33,900 bases of DNA, taken from assembly GCA_034440135.1 (NCBI GenBank), contig JAWXBP010000144.1, positions 1 to 33,900 of the forward strand. The letters are read 5' to 3'. Below, one piece after another: positions 24,453-33,820 of the stretch. The stretch is from Planctomycetia bacterium (GTDB taxonomy: Bacteria > Planctomycetota > Planctomycetia > Pirellulales > JALHLM01). Each line of letters begins with the position of its first letter. The first letter of the stretch is position 1. The notes beneath the pieces are model-generated. The model saw only the letters and a list, made by a program, of their open reading frames with translations, had not been told where the DNA came from and did no database searches. A program made the position numbers and the translations under genes.

Positions 24453-25019
24453 ATGAACGACCAAGGACGACTAGACTACAAGTTACCCGGCAATAAGAAG
24501 GTGAATCTCGCACTATTTTGGGCGACGAATTCCTTCGGCGACAAGCACACTGCCGGCCTCAATAAGGCGGAGGCCATGCTGAAAGAGCACGGCATGGGTC
24601 TGAACTGCTGGCCGTCGAGCCGTATCAAGACGCCCGATCGGACGTTTGATTTTGGGCCAGAATTGATCCGCGAAGAGCAGTACACCGACATCTATCGCAC
24701 GGTAAGCGGCGTCGCCGACGGGGCAGGGTTGCGAGAGCACTTGATCGTGGTGTTTTGCAGTTTTGTCAAGCGCGCCAATGGCACCACGATTTCTCGAGGC
24801 CCGTTGCTTTGCTTCCGCAGGCCGATGGTGTTTGTCTCCTGCTCGCCAGGAGACGACGCGGTGACGCTACTGCATGAAGTCGGTCACGCCGCGGGCATGG
24901 ACCACGACCTGACCTCCACAGGAACGACTGCCCGCAATTTTATGAACGAAGCGGAGACGCGCTCCACGATGATGAAATGGCAGGTGGAGAAAATGGGGCA
25001 GGCGTTCTTTATCACCTGA
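24453..25019 (+). CDS. Minimal metzincin-like zinc protease, tandem copy 1
   Basis: The 188-residue protein has no signal peptide or transmembrane helix. LLHEVGHAAGMDHD (139-152) gives the metzincin zinc motif HExxHxxGxxH with H141, H145, H151 and catalytic E142. NFMNEA follows, with M164 13 residues after the third ligand, a plausible Met-turn. The N-terminal half (RLDYKLPGNKKVNLALFWAT, CWPSS, TFDFG, EEQYTDIYRT) matches no family I recognise. There is no prodomain. Most metzincins are secreted, so a short cytoplasmic member is unusual. AGTGGGA precedes the ATG. It is 128/188 identical, without gaps, to the next gene. Protease activity is predicted, not shown. Confidence 0.75.
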   Translation: MNDQGRLDYKLPGNKKVNLALFWATNSFGDKHTAGLNKAEAMLKEHGMGLNCWPSSRIKTPDRTFDFGPELIREEQYTDIYRTVSGVADGAGLREHLIVVFCSFVKRANGTTISRGPLLCFRRPMVFVSCSPGDDAVTLLHEVGHAAGMDHDLTSTGTTARNFMNEAETRSTMMKWQVEKMGQAFFIT

Positions 25020-25038
25020 TACGCGCCGAGCCAGTTCC

Positions 25039-25066
25039 GTAACAACCGTACCGCGGCGTTGCATTG
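25039..25066 (+). promoter_or_regulatory. Conserved box GTAACA-N16-GCATTG upstream of metzincin gene 2
   Basis: GTAACA (25039-25044) and GCATTG (25061-25066) repeat the arrangement found before gene 1. GTAGTGCGAA follows, compared with GTAGTACGAA in gene 1. The box starts only 20 nt after the gene 1 stop codon, so gene 2 may have its own promoter. Confidence 0.45.
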
Positions 25067-25122
25067 GTAAGTAGTGCGAAATCTCCGGCAACACGACCAA
25101 CCCCAAACAGTGGGACAACACA

Positions 25123-25689
25123 ATGAGCGACGAAGGACGATTGGACTACGTGGTTCCCGGCGACAAGAAGGTGAATCTCGCCTTGTTCTGGGCGACGAAT
25201 TTCTTTGGCGACAAAGACAAATTCGTCATCGACACCGCGGAATCGATGTTGAAGGAACATGGAGTCAGCCTCGTTTGTTGGCCGTCGAGCAAGTTGAAAA
25301 CGGCGGACAATACGTTCGATTTCGGCAGCGGACTGATGCGGCAGGAACAATATAGCGACATCTACCGCACGCTATCCGCAGCCGCGGAAAAGGCCGGCAA
25401 ACGCCAGTCGTTGTACGTCCTGTTCTGTCAATTCATGGGTCTCGCCAATGGAGTGACCATCTCCAACGGCCCGATGCTCTGCTTTCGCACGCCCATGGTG
25501 TTTGTCGCGCCGACGCCAGGTAACGACGGCGTGACGCTGTTACACGAAGCTGGCCACGCCGCTGGCTTGGACCACGATAAAACGTCCACCGGCAAGACGG
25601 GACGTAACTTCATGAACGAAGCCGAATCCCGGTCGACGATGATGAAATGGCAGTTGGAAAAGCTGGTGAAGGCGTTCTTTATTAGCTGA
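25123..25689 (+). CDS. Minimal metzincin-like zinc protease, tandem copy 2
   Basis: Also 188 residues, aligning without gaps to copy 1. The zinc motif is LLHEAGHAAGLDHD (H141, E142, H145, H151), with the Met-turn candidate in NFMNEA (M164) and the shared C-terminus RSTMMKWQLEK...AFFIS. Differences cluster at residues 32-38, 86-107 and 129-136, outside the active site, which suggests diverged specificity or partners with catalysis retained. No export signal is visible. The leader (62 nt versus 61 nt) is also conserved, ending in GTGGGACAACACA before the ATG. The duplication unit is about 670 bp. Confidence 0.75.
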   Translation: MSDEGRLDYVVPGDKKVNLALFWATNFFGDKDKFVIDTAESMLKEHGVSLVCWPSSKLKTADNTFDFGSGLMRQEQYSDIYRTLSAAAEKAGKRQSLYVLFCQFMGLANGVTISNGPMLCFRTPMVFVAPTPGNDGVTLLHEAGHAAGLDHDKTSTGKTGRNFMNEAESRSTMMKWQLEKLVKAFFIS

Positions 25690-25758
25690 TCCACTTCGAT
25701 GCCAACTGCCCCAGCGTCGCAATCATTGCGCACTATCGGAGTACACAATGTCCTCTCC

Positions 25759-25779
25759 GCCGAGGTCACAGACCTCGGC
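25759..25779. repeat. Perfect palindrome downstream of the metzincin pair
   Basis: GCCGAGGTC-ACA-GACCTCGGC is a 9-bp stem with a 3-nt loop, located between the metzincin pair and the convergent oxidoreductase gene. Its core recurs at 14228-14244. It could serve as a bidirectional RNA 3' end, although no T-tract is present. Confidence 0.7.
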
Positions 25780-25816
25780 CACAGAAGATGGAAGGCAAAG
25801 AATTGCCGGCGGATCG

Positions 25817-27163
25817 CTACTGCGCCCGCAATTCTTCTGGCAAGTACAGTTCGTTCTCCTTGTTTTCGGCGATTTCCGCCGGCGTGCCTGCATCCCATTG
25901 CGTCGGGTGCTGGTGCCCTTTGGGATAGAGCGATTCCATCGGTTCCCAGACGCAATCGACGCGGTCCGCGAACAGGTCGCCGATCAGCAGATCGGTGATC
26001 GTGTTCCGGAGATGGGGGAAATTCTTGACGAAGTGGCCGAAACTGAAGCCGTTGTAGTATTCGCAGACCAGGCGGCGCATGCGGTCGATGCCCCGGTTGA
26101 ACGCCGGCGCCCAGGCGCCCAGTTGCGCGGCGGATAGATCGTTCTTGGCAATGCCGTCGCAGATCGCATCGGCAGCCAGTTCGCCGGATTTGAGCGCCAG
26201 GAGCACGCCGGACGAATAGAGCGGGTCCAGGAACCCGAAGGCGTCGCCGATCATGACCCAACCGTCGCCGGCGGCCTGCGTGGCGCGGTAGGAATAGTCC
26301 TTGGTAGCAAAATAGCCCGCAGCGCGCTCCGCGCCTTCGATGCGCTTTTGAACGGCCGGACACTTTTCGACCTCTTCGTTGTAAACTTGTTCGTGCGAGC
26401 CGCGCCCTTTGAACAAATAGTCGAACGGGCCGACGACGCCCACGCTGATCGTGTCGTCGTGCTGCGGGATGTACCAGAACCAACCTTGCTTGTCCGGCGT
26501 CTGGATGACGATCGTGGCTCCCTCATCGCGGCCCGTGTCGCGGTAGGCGCCTTTCCAATAGGTCCAGATGGCGCCCTTGTTCAACTCCGGATCCCAAATT
26601 CGCAGCTTCAATCGATTCATCAACATCGCCGATTGCCCGCTGGCGTCGACGACCGCCTTGGCATGAACGTCGAGTTGCTGCCCGTCCTTGGTTTGAATGC
26701 GCACGCCGGTCGCACTGTCGCCGTCGAACAGCACTTCCAGGACGCGAGTTTCTTCATGCGCTTCGACGCCATGCTCGCGCGCGTTCTCCAGCATCATCTG
26801 GTCGAACTCGCTGCGAATCACCTGCCAGGTTTGCGAGCACTCGTGCGGCTTGTTGTCGTGGAAGTAAAACGGCGCCGATTGCTTCCCGGCCGCGTTGACG
26901 AACTGCACGCTGAACTTCTTGACGAAGCAACTCGCCTTCATCTTCGGCAGCATGTTCAGCCGCTCGAGCACCCAATACGTCTCCGGGATCAGCGATTCGC
27001 CGATGTGGAATCGCGGGAACTTATCCCGCTCGAACAGCACGACCTTGTGGCCCTGCTGGGCGATCAACGTGGAGACCGTCGCCCCGGCCGGACCACCGCC
27101 GATGACCACCACGTCCGGGTTCGTGTTGACGCTGCTTTGCCCGCCGGTTGAGTCCAAAAACAT
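25817..27163 (-). CDS. FAD-dependent halogenase-like oxidoreductase
   Basis: From ATG 27163 (AGGAG 8 nt upstream) the product is 448 residues. Features are the FAD-binding VVVIGGGPAGATVS (18-31), RFHIGESLIP (51-60), WFWYIP (228-233) and GDAFGFLDPLYSSG (306-319). The WxWxIP motif and the GDA-FxDPxxSSG segment are those of flavin-dependent halogenases and their relatives, including geranylgeranyl-reductase-like enzymes. The WxWxIP motif is associated with halogenation, but some family members carrying it are hydroxylases, so the reaction and substrate remain open. No separate flavin reductase or biosynthetic cluster is adjacent. A promoter with an overlapping dyad lies upstream. Confidence 0.8.
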   Translation of the reverse strand: MFLDSTGGQSSVNTNPDVVVIGGGPAGATVSTLIAQQGHKVVLFERDKFPRFHIGESLIPETYWVLERLNMLPKMKASCFVKKFSVQFVNAAGKQSAPFYFHDNKPHECSQTWQVIRSEFDQMMLENAREHGVEAHEETRVLEVLFDGDSATGVRIQTKDGQQLDVHAKAVVDASGQSAMLMNRLKLRIWDPELNKGAIWTYWKGAYRDTGRDEGATIVIQTPDKQGWFWYIPQHDDTISVGVVGPFDYLFKGRGSHEQVYNEEVEKCPAVQKRIEGAERAAGYFATKDYSYRATQAAGDGWVMIGDAFGFLDPLYSSGVLLALKSGELAADAICDGIAKNDLSAAQLGAWAPAFNRGIDRMRRLVCEYYNGFSFGHFVKNFPHLRNTITDLLIGDLFADRVDCVWEPMESLYPKGHQHPTQWDAGTPAEIAENKENELYLPEELRAQ

Positions 27164-27216
27164 GGCCGCCGCTCCTGGGGGACGAACGAGGGAACGCCTT
27201 AGCTGTTTCACGGATT

Positions 27217-27230
27217 GTTGTCTAAACAAC
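27217..27230 (-). promoter_or_regulatory. Operator-like dyad upstream of the halogenase-like gene
   Basis: GTTGT-CTAA-ACAAC is a perfect 5-bp dyad overlapping the downstream edge of the predicted -10 element (27229-27234). The position near the transcription start is typical of repressor sites. The regulator is unknown. Confidence 0.4.
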
Positions 27231-27258
27231 TATAATCGGCAAGTGGGGGTCGATTCAA
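27229..27258 (-). promoter_or_regulatory. Promoter of the halogenase-like gene
   Basis: On the minus strand TTGAAT (27253-27258), an 18-nt spacer and TATAGT (27229-27234) give four- and five-of-six matches to the sigma-70 consensus. The leader to ATG 27163 is about 60 nt. Confidence 0.55.
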
Positions 27259-27282
27259 CGTCTGGCGACGAGTTACGCCGCT

Positions 27283-27348
27283 AAGCCCAGGGAAGGTCGT
27301 CCTAAACCGCCCCATCGGCAGCGGTTCATTGCGACCTTCCCTGGGCTT
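27283..27348. repeat. Palindromic element, family C copy 2
   Basis: Perfect 17-bp arms AAGCCCAGGGAAGGTCG (27283-27299) and CGACCTTCCCTGGGCTT (27332-27348) flank 32 nt. It lies between the divergent halogenase-like and glnA genes. The two outermost changes relative to copy 1 are compensated in both arms. Confidence 0.85.
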
Positions 27349-27444
27349 GGGGAGGATGCATGCCTGGCAAACGGCACCTCTACTTGCCTCGCTTCCGCAC
27401 TACCGATTCACGCCCGGTGGCTGGGCGAAATCGACCTAACCCGA

Positions 27445-27472
27445 TTGATTTCCCGGCATTATGCGCTATGAT
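27445..27472 (+). promoter_or_regulatory. Candidate glnA promoter
   Basis: TTGATT (27445-27450), a 16-nt spacer and TATGAT (27467-27472) match sigma-70 elements at four and five of six positions. The resulting leader of about 190 nt contains GGGAG-CCACG-CTCCC near 27590 but no riboswitch I recognise. Confidence 0.55.
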
Positions 27473-27670
27473 GCCCGTCTAACGCAGATGTCGGCACCGT
27501 GATTGCTTTGCGCGGCCGCTTGTCGAGTGCGAACCGCCAGCGGCGCCCCGGAAGGTTCGCGCAGAGGGCTCCGCCCCGCCGCACGCCAGGGGAGCCACGC
27601 TCCCGGCGTCTAGCGGATGTCGCACTTGCTCTCAACCCTTCTGGATTCTGTTCTGAAAGGAACTCCTCAC

Positions 27671-29083
<1,413 letters not shown>

Positions 29084-29111
29084 TGCAGCGGCCTCAAGCA
29101 ATTGTATAGAT

Positions 29112-29155
29112 CAGCCGGGCGCATCACTCTGGTGGGGCGCTCGGCTGTTTTTGTT
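29112..29155 (+). terminator. Intrinsic terminator of glnA
   Basis: CAGCCGGGCGC (29112-29122) pairs with GCGCTCGGCTG (29137-29147), 11 bp including one G-U pair, followed by TTTTTGTT. It lies 28 nt after the glnA stop. Stem stability and T-tract make it a convincing rho-independent terminator. Confidence 0.9.
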
Positions 29156-29256
29156 GGCTGCGGAAGCTCGCCGACTCATTCCATCGCGACGGTCGCTACA
29201 CTCTACGAGTGAGGGTCGGCTCATCGGTGGCGACAGGCGTTGGCGGAGGGCATTCC

Positions 29257-30822
29257 ATGTGCGTGTCAAAGTCGACAGAAACGAACTCCCGTTCGAAGCG
29301 CTCGCGCCGCCGTGTTTTTCTTTGGTGTAGTGCAGCGGCGATCATATTGGTCGCCGCATTCTCGGCACGGTCGGTGGTTCATCTCGTCCGCACGGCCTGG
29401 CAGGACGTGGACGCCCGAGAACCTCTCTCTTCCGGCCAGGCCGACGACGCAAGTCGACTGAATCGCACTCGTGTGGCCGAAGTGTGGAGGATCCCCGCCG
29501 ATCGTGACGACGCTGAGCGACAACTAGCTGACCTGCTGCGCCGCGCGAAGCGCGACCAATTGCGGATTTCCATCGCCGGCGCACGGCACAGCATGGGAGG
29601 TCACACGATTTATCCTGGCGGAATAGTGATCGACATGCGGCCGTTCCGCGCCCTGACTCTGAACGCGGACAAGCGACTAATGACGGCGCAAGCGGGCGCC
29701 ACCTGGGAAGAGATTATTCCCTACTTGGACGCACAAGGCTTATCAGTCGCCGTCATGCAGTCCAACAATTCATTCACGGTGGGTGGCAGCCTCGGCGCGA
29801 ATTGTCACGGCTGGCAGTATGGTAGTGCGCCAATCGCGTCAACTGTTGAGAGTTTCCGGCTCATGTCGGCCGAGGGTTCGATCCTCCGCTGCAGCCGTCA
29901 AGAGCATGCCGAATTGTTTTCACTTACACTGGGCGGCTACGGGCTATTTGGAATTATCCTCGAGGCGGAACTGCGAGTTGTTCCGAATCAGTGTTATCAA
30001 CTCGAGCAAGCGATCGTGCCTACGACCCAAGCTTTGACGACGTTCGACAGAATTGTGGCGGAGCATCCCGATGTCGAGATGATGTATGCCAGAATGAGCG
30101 TGGCGCCTGAGCGATTTCTCGACGAAGTAATCTTGAACGCGTTCTACCCTGCTCAGAGGCCCGACGCGACCTTGCCGGAGTTGCATGCGCCCGGCATGGT
30201 CGCCATTCGACGCAGCCTATTTCGCGGTTCCGCTGGAAGCGACTATGGCAAAGCGCTGCGTTGGGAAGCAGAGACCAAATTGCAACCGCATTTGTGCGAG
30301 CAATTCTACTCGCGCAACCAGTTGCTCAATGAAAGCACGACGACGTTCGAAAACCGCTTCGCCGATTCGACCGACATCCTGCACGAATACTTTGTCCCGC
30401 GCGACGGCGTGGCGCGATTCGTCGCCGAGCTGAAAAAGCATTTGCCGCAGCCCGAGGTGGACCTGCTCAACGTCACCATCCGTGAAGTGGAGCCGGATCG
30501 CGACACTTTTCTGCGCTATGCCGAACAACCGATGTTCTCGTTTGTGATGCTCTTTCAGCAACGCCGTGATGCGAAGGCGGAAACGAGCATGAAGTCGCTG
30601 ACGCGAAAGCTGATCGACGCGGCAAATGCCTCGGGCGGGCGATATTATTTGCCATACCGACTGCATGCCACGTCGGCGCAATTGCGTCAAGCGTATCCCC
30701 AGGTGGATGATTTCTTCGCGCGCAAGCGACGGTACGATCCTGACGAGTTGTTTCAGAATCAGTTCTACGTGACTTATCGCGAGTCCCCGACGCCGCAAAC
30801 AAGCGAGTCGACCGTACCATAA
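29257..30822 (+). CDS. Membrane-anchored FAD-linked oxidase (VAO/PCMH type)
   Basis: From ATG 29257 (GGAGG 8 nt upstream) the protein has 521 residues. A very basic N-terminus (SRSKRSRRR) and a hydrophobic helix (VFLWCSAAAIILVAAFSARS, 20-39) anchor it, with the catalytic part probably periplasmic. The PCMH FAD domain shows ISIAGARHSMGGHT (104-117), where H111 occupies the position often covalently linked to FAD, then NNSFTVGGSLGANCHG (170-185) and GGYGLFGIILE (226-236). The C-terminal part ends YDPDELFQNQFY, typical of aldonolactone/alditol-oxidase-like enzymes. The substrate is likely a sugar, lactone or alcohol but cannot be specified. An upstream in-frame GTG at 29209 is less likely. Confidence 0.85.
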   Translation: MCVSKSTETNSRSKRSRRRVFLWCSAAAIILVAAFSARSVVHLVRTAWQDVDAREPLSSGQADDASRLNRTRVAEVWRIPADRDDAERQLADLLRRAKRDQLRISIAGARHSMGGHTIYPGGIVIDMRPFRALTLNADKRLMTAQAGATWEEIIPYLDAQGLSVAVMQSNNSFTVGGSLGANCHGWQYGSAPIASTVESFRLMSAEGSILRCSRQEHAELFSLTLGGYGLFGIILEAELRVVPNQCYQLEQAIVPTTQALTTFDRIVAEHPDVEMMYARMSVAPERFLDEVILNAFYPAQRPDATLPELHAPGMVAIRRSLFRGSAGSDYGKALRWEAETKLQPHLCEQFYSRNQLLNESTTTFENRFADSTDILHEYFVPRDGVARFVAELKKHLPQPEVDLLNVTIREVEPDRDTFLRYAEQPMFSFVMLFQQRRDAKAETSMKSLTRKLIDAANASGGRYYLPYRLHATSAQLRQAYPQVDDFFARKRRYDPDELFQNQFYVTYRESPTPQTSESTVP

Positions 30823-30960
30823 GAGCACGTGATCAAGCAGTCGCCAAAAGCGGCGAGCAATCAACTGCGAAACCGTGTTCGACACGATGGAGTGCCAAGG
30901 ATCTACGTCCTCTTTCCCTTACTTGCGCAACGGGTCAGTGTGATTCCTTCCGTGGGCGCA

Positions 30961-32061
30961 CTACGCGCGCGATTCCTGCAAAATCAGCGAGTGCCAGCCC
31001 GTGCGGTAGGTTTCGAAGCCTTGCGATTGGGCGTGGGCGACGCAGTGCTTCCGACCGTTGATGGTAACGTCGCGGAATTCCTTGCCCGTGCGCAACAGTT
31101 CCGCCAGTTCCGGGAACGCCAGGCGCTCCTTGAGTTGCCGGCCCGCGGAGTCCGCCAGGACGTTGCCAAGTTCATCGACGATGCAGACTCGCGAGCGTTC
31201 TTTTTCTTCCGGCAGCAGCGGCGTATTCTCCATCAGCGTTTGCGCCAAACTGTCCCAGTTGAAGATGATGCCGAGCACGCCGAGCAACTCGCCGTTGACA
31301 TCGCCGTTGGATCGCACACCGGCCGAGTAGACCAGCACGCGCCGGCCGCCCACGAGTGACGAGGCGTGAACCGATTGGAAGCCGAAGGTTTCGCCGTTGC
31401 GGGTCGCCATGGCCGAGCGGAACCATTCCTCGCCGGCATGGTTGCTGCCTTGCGAGGAAAACTGGTTCGGTCGGCCGTTGGCGACGATGTTCCCCTCAGC
31501 ATCGGCCAACACCAGGTCGTAGTAGACCGTGTAGGAATTCAAGATCACGCCCATCCGCTGCGAGGCGTATTCGCAGGCCTCGGGCGTGCGTTTGGCCAGC
31601 GCGTCGACCAGGCTCATGTCGGTCGCCCACCAGCGGCAATCGCAGGAGCGTTCGTAGAGATTGCGATCGATCAGATCGATGTTCGTCATCGCCAGATCAC
31701 ACAGCCGCGTGCCGCGCACCTGCGTGGCCAGCGTGGTGCTGATCGCCTCCAACTCTGTGCTCGCCGCGCGGGTTTCGGTGGAGACGCTCTCCGCGACCTT
31801 GGCGGTTTCGTTCGCCATTTCGCGCATCGCCAGCACGACGACTTGAAACGCCTGCCCCGCGGCGCCGGCCCGCGCGGCTTCAATTTGCGCGTTAAACGTC
31901 AGCACGCGCGTCTGCGCGTTCAGGGATTCGATCTGCTCCACGGCATGTTGAATGCCGCGAGATAACTCGCGTGAAAGCGCGGAAATGCGTTCGGGACTGC
32001 CGCTCACGGAGCGCGACGCTTGGTCGCTGCTCCCCGGGGGCGTGGCAACAGCTTGAGACAC
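30961..32061 (-). CDS. Soluble sensor with inverted layout: MCP signalling hairpin then Cache domain
   Basis: The 366-residue protein has no membrane helix. Residues about 45-90 (IESLNAQTRVLTFNAQIEAA, RAGAAGQAFQVVV, AMREMANETAKVAESV) match the tip of the methyl-accepting chemotaxis signalling hairpin, which contacts CheA/CheW. It is followed by NLYERSCDCRWWATD (134-148) and a Cache-like sensor domain (about 150-365, with YYDLVLADAEGNIVANGRP, WFRSAMATRNGETFGF and LLGVLGIIFNWD). Normal chemoreceptors have the sensor first, flanked by membrane helices. The hairpin here is short and lacks obvious methylation helices. It starts with GTG and a weak ribosome-binding site. No che genes are adjacent. 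The ligand is unknown. Confidence 0.8.
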   Translation of the reverse strand: MSQAVATPPGSSDQASRSVSGSPERISALSRELSRGIQHAVEQIESLNAQTRVLTFNAQIEAARAGAAGQAFQVVVLAMREMANETAKVAESVSTETRAASTELEAISTTLATQVRGTRLCDLAMTNIDLIDRNLYERSCDCRWWATDMSLVDALAKRTPEACEYASQRMGVILNSYTVYYDLVLADAEGNIVANGRPNQFSSQGSNHAGEEWFRSAMATRNGETFGFQSVHASSLVGGRRVLVYSAGVRSNGDVNGELLGVLGIIFNWDSLAQTLMENTPLLPEEKERSRVCIVDELGNVLADSAGRQLKERLAFPELAELLRTGKEFRDVTINGRKHCVAHAQSQGFETYRTGWHSLILQESRA

Positions 32062-32496
32062 GGCGTGTGCTCGCTTTCTAGTTTAACGATGTCGTGAACT
32101 CCGCACGGTTGACGAGATTCCATTGGTCGCCTCAACGAGGTCGCCGCCAGCCTGGCGACGTCGCCTATCCTCGTCTTTTAGGATGTAGCACACATACTTC
32201 TTGGGGGTGCGGGGAACCGATCGAAACCAAGCGGGATTCTTCCCTTGAAAACAACGGCCCGGAAACGTGATGGCGCGATTGCGCCGGTTTTACGGCGAGA
32301 TTGGGCTACATCAGGCGACGCGAACGGCCGCAAAGCAACGTGGCGCAGCGGTCGCCAGCAGAATCGCGCGTCATTTGGCCGCGACTACAAATCGCGAGCG
32401 GCGCTCAGACCCAGGGAAGGCCGTCACAAATCGAGCGATCGGCGACGCTTCGGACGGCCTTCCCTGGGCTTTCCGAAAGAAACCGTGCTCAGGCAA
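32062..32496. other. 435-nt intergenic region between sensor and DUF1559 genes
   Basis: No gene is apparent. A nested structure lies at about 32128-32166: ACGAGG and CCTCGT enclose GTCGCC...GGCGAC, followed by CTTTT on the plus strand. There is no plus-strand gene upstream for it to terminate. The family C repeat copy 3 occupies 32410-32468. Confidence 0.5.
32410..32468. repeat. Palindromic element, family C copy 3
   Basis: Perfect 16-bp arms CCCAGGGAAGGCCGTC (32410-32425) and GACGGCCTTCCCTGGG (32453-32468) enclose 27 nt. It lies 28 nt downstream of the DUF1559 stop codon, so it could stabilise or end that transcript. No T-tract follows. Confidence 0.85.
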
Positions 32497-33645
32497 CTAG
32501 TACTCGCCAATCAATTTCGTATAGGGTGTGCCGATTTTCAGCTTCGCATCGTCGCGATTTCCCAGGCGGCCATGCGTTGTGTTGTTGATCGTATACGAAA
32601 TGCCACGAGCGGAGCCATCCGCGAAGACCACGTTCCAGGATCCGGTGTGAGCGCTGCCGAACGCGTAGTCATTGGATACGCCTGGAGTGTCCTGGCGCGG
32701 CATGCGCGCACTCGTATTGTCGACGTTGGGATCGGGTCCAGGGTACGTGCAGCGATAAATATCGTTGTCGTAGCCTACATACATGTGTTCATTGTCGGCG
32801 CCGTCCAGGCCGGTAGCATACTGATCCGCAACTACGTACCGTTCGCCGAACAGATACGTATTGCTGGTGCCGTCCTTCACTTGGTTGATCTTGACTGTGC
32901 TGCGTAAATAACACATTCCGGAGTGCAAAGCCGGGTTCGGTGAGGAGCCGGAGCGCCCGCCGGCGACTGTCGCCCGATCGGCTTGCCTTGAATTGCCATT
33001 TCCGTCCCTGGTTGTTACCCACCATTGCGGGTTGAGACCATCTGTCCAGCTTCGCGGCCCGCCGTCCATTTGCGTAAAGTTCTGATCCCCACAATTTGCA
33101 GCGTAGTCTGTCCTCGCCACGGTCGTGAGGCCGATCGCATTAATCGCAAAGCCAGCGCCCACAAAGCGGTTCTGATAGACAGCCGCCGGTCGGCGCGTCG
33201 GGCAATTGAACGTGGGGATCGGGGTGGCAGCCATCTGCCCCAGAAGCACCTTCTTGCCGGTCGGCGATGTATCGTCCGGCGCTCCTTTGCCAAGCTTGCG
33301 CAGCGCGGGCTGTTCGATGTACGCCAGGATTGCGTAGACCCAGCCGCCGGGTTGGTCCTTGCCGTAGCCTTGATCGGGGTCGCCGATCCAGTCCCAGCCC
33401 CAGCCGCCCGTGGGGAAATGCTTGTGCGAGTTCTCATGCGTATGAGCGCCGAGGCCCATCTGCTTCAAGTGATTCAAGCACTCCGCCTTACGGGCCGCCT
33501 CGCGGGCCACTTGCAGCGCCGGCAGCAACAAGGCGATCAGGATCCCGATGATCGCGATGACCACCAGCAACTCCACCAGTGTGAAGCCGCGCCGGGCGCG
33601 GAGAGGAGCGGACGCGGCATTTGCGCTAGTCAGGGGCGAGTTCAT
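32497..33645 (-). CDS. DUF1559 family protein with prepilin-type N-terminus
   Basis: From ATG 33645 the product is 382 residues. [20 protein letters not shown] (18-37) is a type IV prepilin/pseudopilin signal with cleavage after G20 and a hydrophobic assembly helix. The DUF1559 body follows, with [20 protein letters not shown] and the terminal H-x9-DG motif ([12 protein letters not shown]), both hallmarks of this family, which is greatly expanded in planctomycetes. Its role is unknown; assembly into pilus-like or secretion structures is inferred from the signal. The open frame extends to 33831, but the extension does not look like protein of this family. The ribosome-binding site is weak. Confidence 0.92.
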   Translation of the reverse strand: MNSPLTSANAASAPLRARRGFTLVELLVVIAIIGILIALLLPALQVAREAARKAECLNHLKQMGLGAHTHENSHKHFPTGGWGWDWIGDPDQGYGKDQPGGWVYAILAYIEQPALRKLGKGAPDDTSPTGKKVLLGQMAATPIPTFNCPTRRPAAVYQNRFVGAGFAINAIGLTTVARTDYAANCGDQNFTQMDGGPRSWTDGLNPQWWVTTRDGNGNSRQADRATVAGGRSGSSPNPALHSGMCYLRSTVKINQVKDGTSNTYLFGERYVVADQYATGLDGADNEHMYVGYDNDIYRCTYPGPDPNVDNTSARMPRQDTPGVSNDYAFGSAHTGSWNVVFADGSARGISYTINNTTHGRLGNRDDAKLKIGTPYTKLIGEY

Positions 33646-33820
33646 GACGTTTCGCTTGTCGCGAGAGGAATAGAGATCGACGACCGAGTAGGAACGAACA
33701 TTTCGGGCGGCGCGATTGACCGAAATCCACGACCGCGAGGGCAGGAAGTCGCTCCTGATTATTCCACGAACCCGCGTCCAGGTCCAGCGCACGGAGAGAT
33801 TCCTCAGGACAACTGCAAAG

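Noticed and set aside
25748-25756. Possible third metzincin start (GTACACAATG) after gene 2
   Set aside because: The few bases resemble the leader ends, but the downstream translation shares nothing with the two genes.
27373-27387. Sigma-54-like promoter (GGCACC...TTGC) upstream of glnA
   Set aside because: GG and GC are separated by 11 nt instead of the invariant 10; the sigma-70-like site at 27445-27472 is better.
32128-32166. Plus-strand terminator-like hairpin followed by CTTTT
   Set aside because: No plus-strand gene lies upstream, so it was described as part of the intergenic region and not called a terminator.
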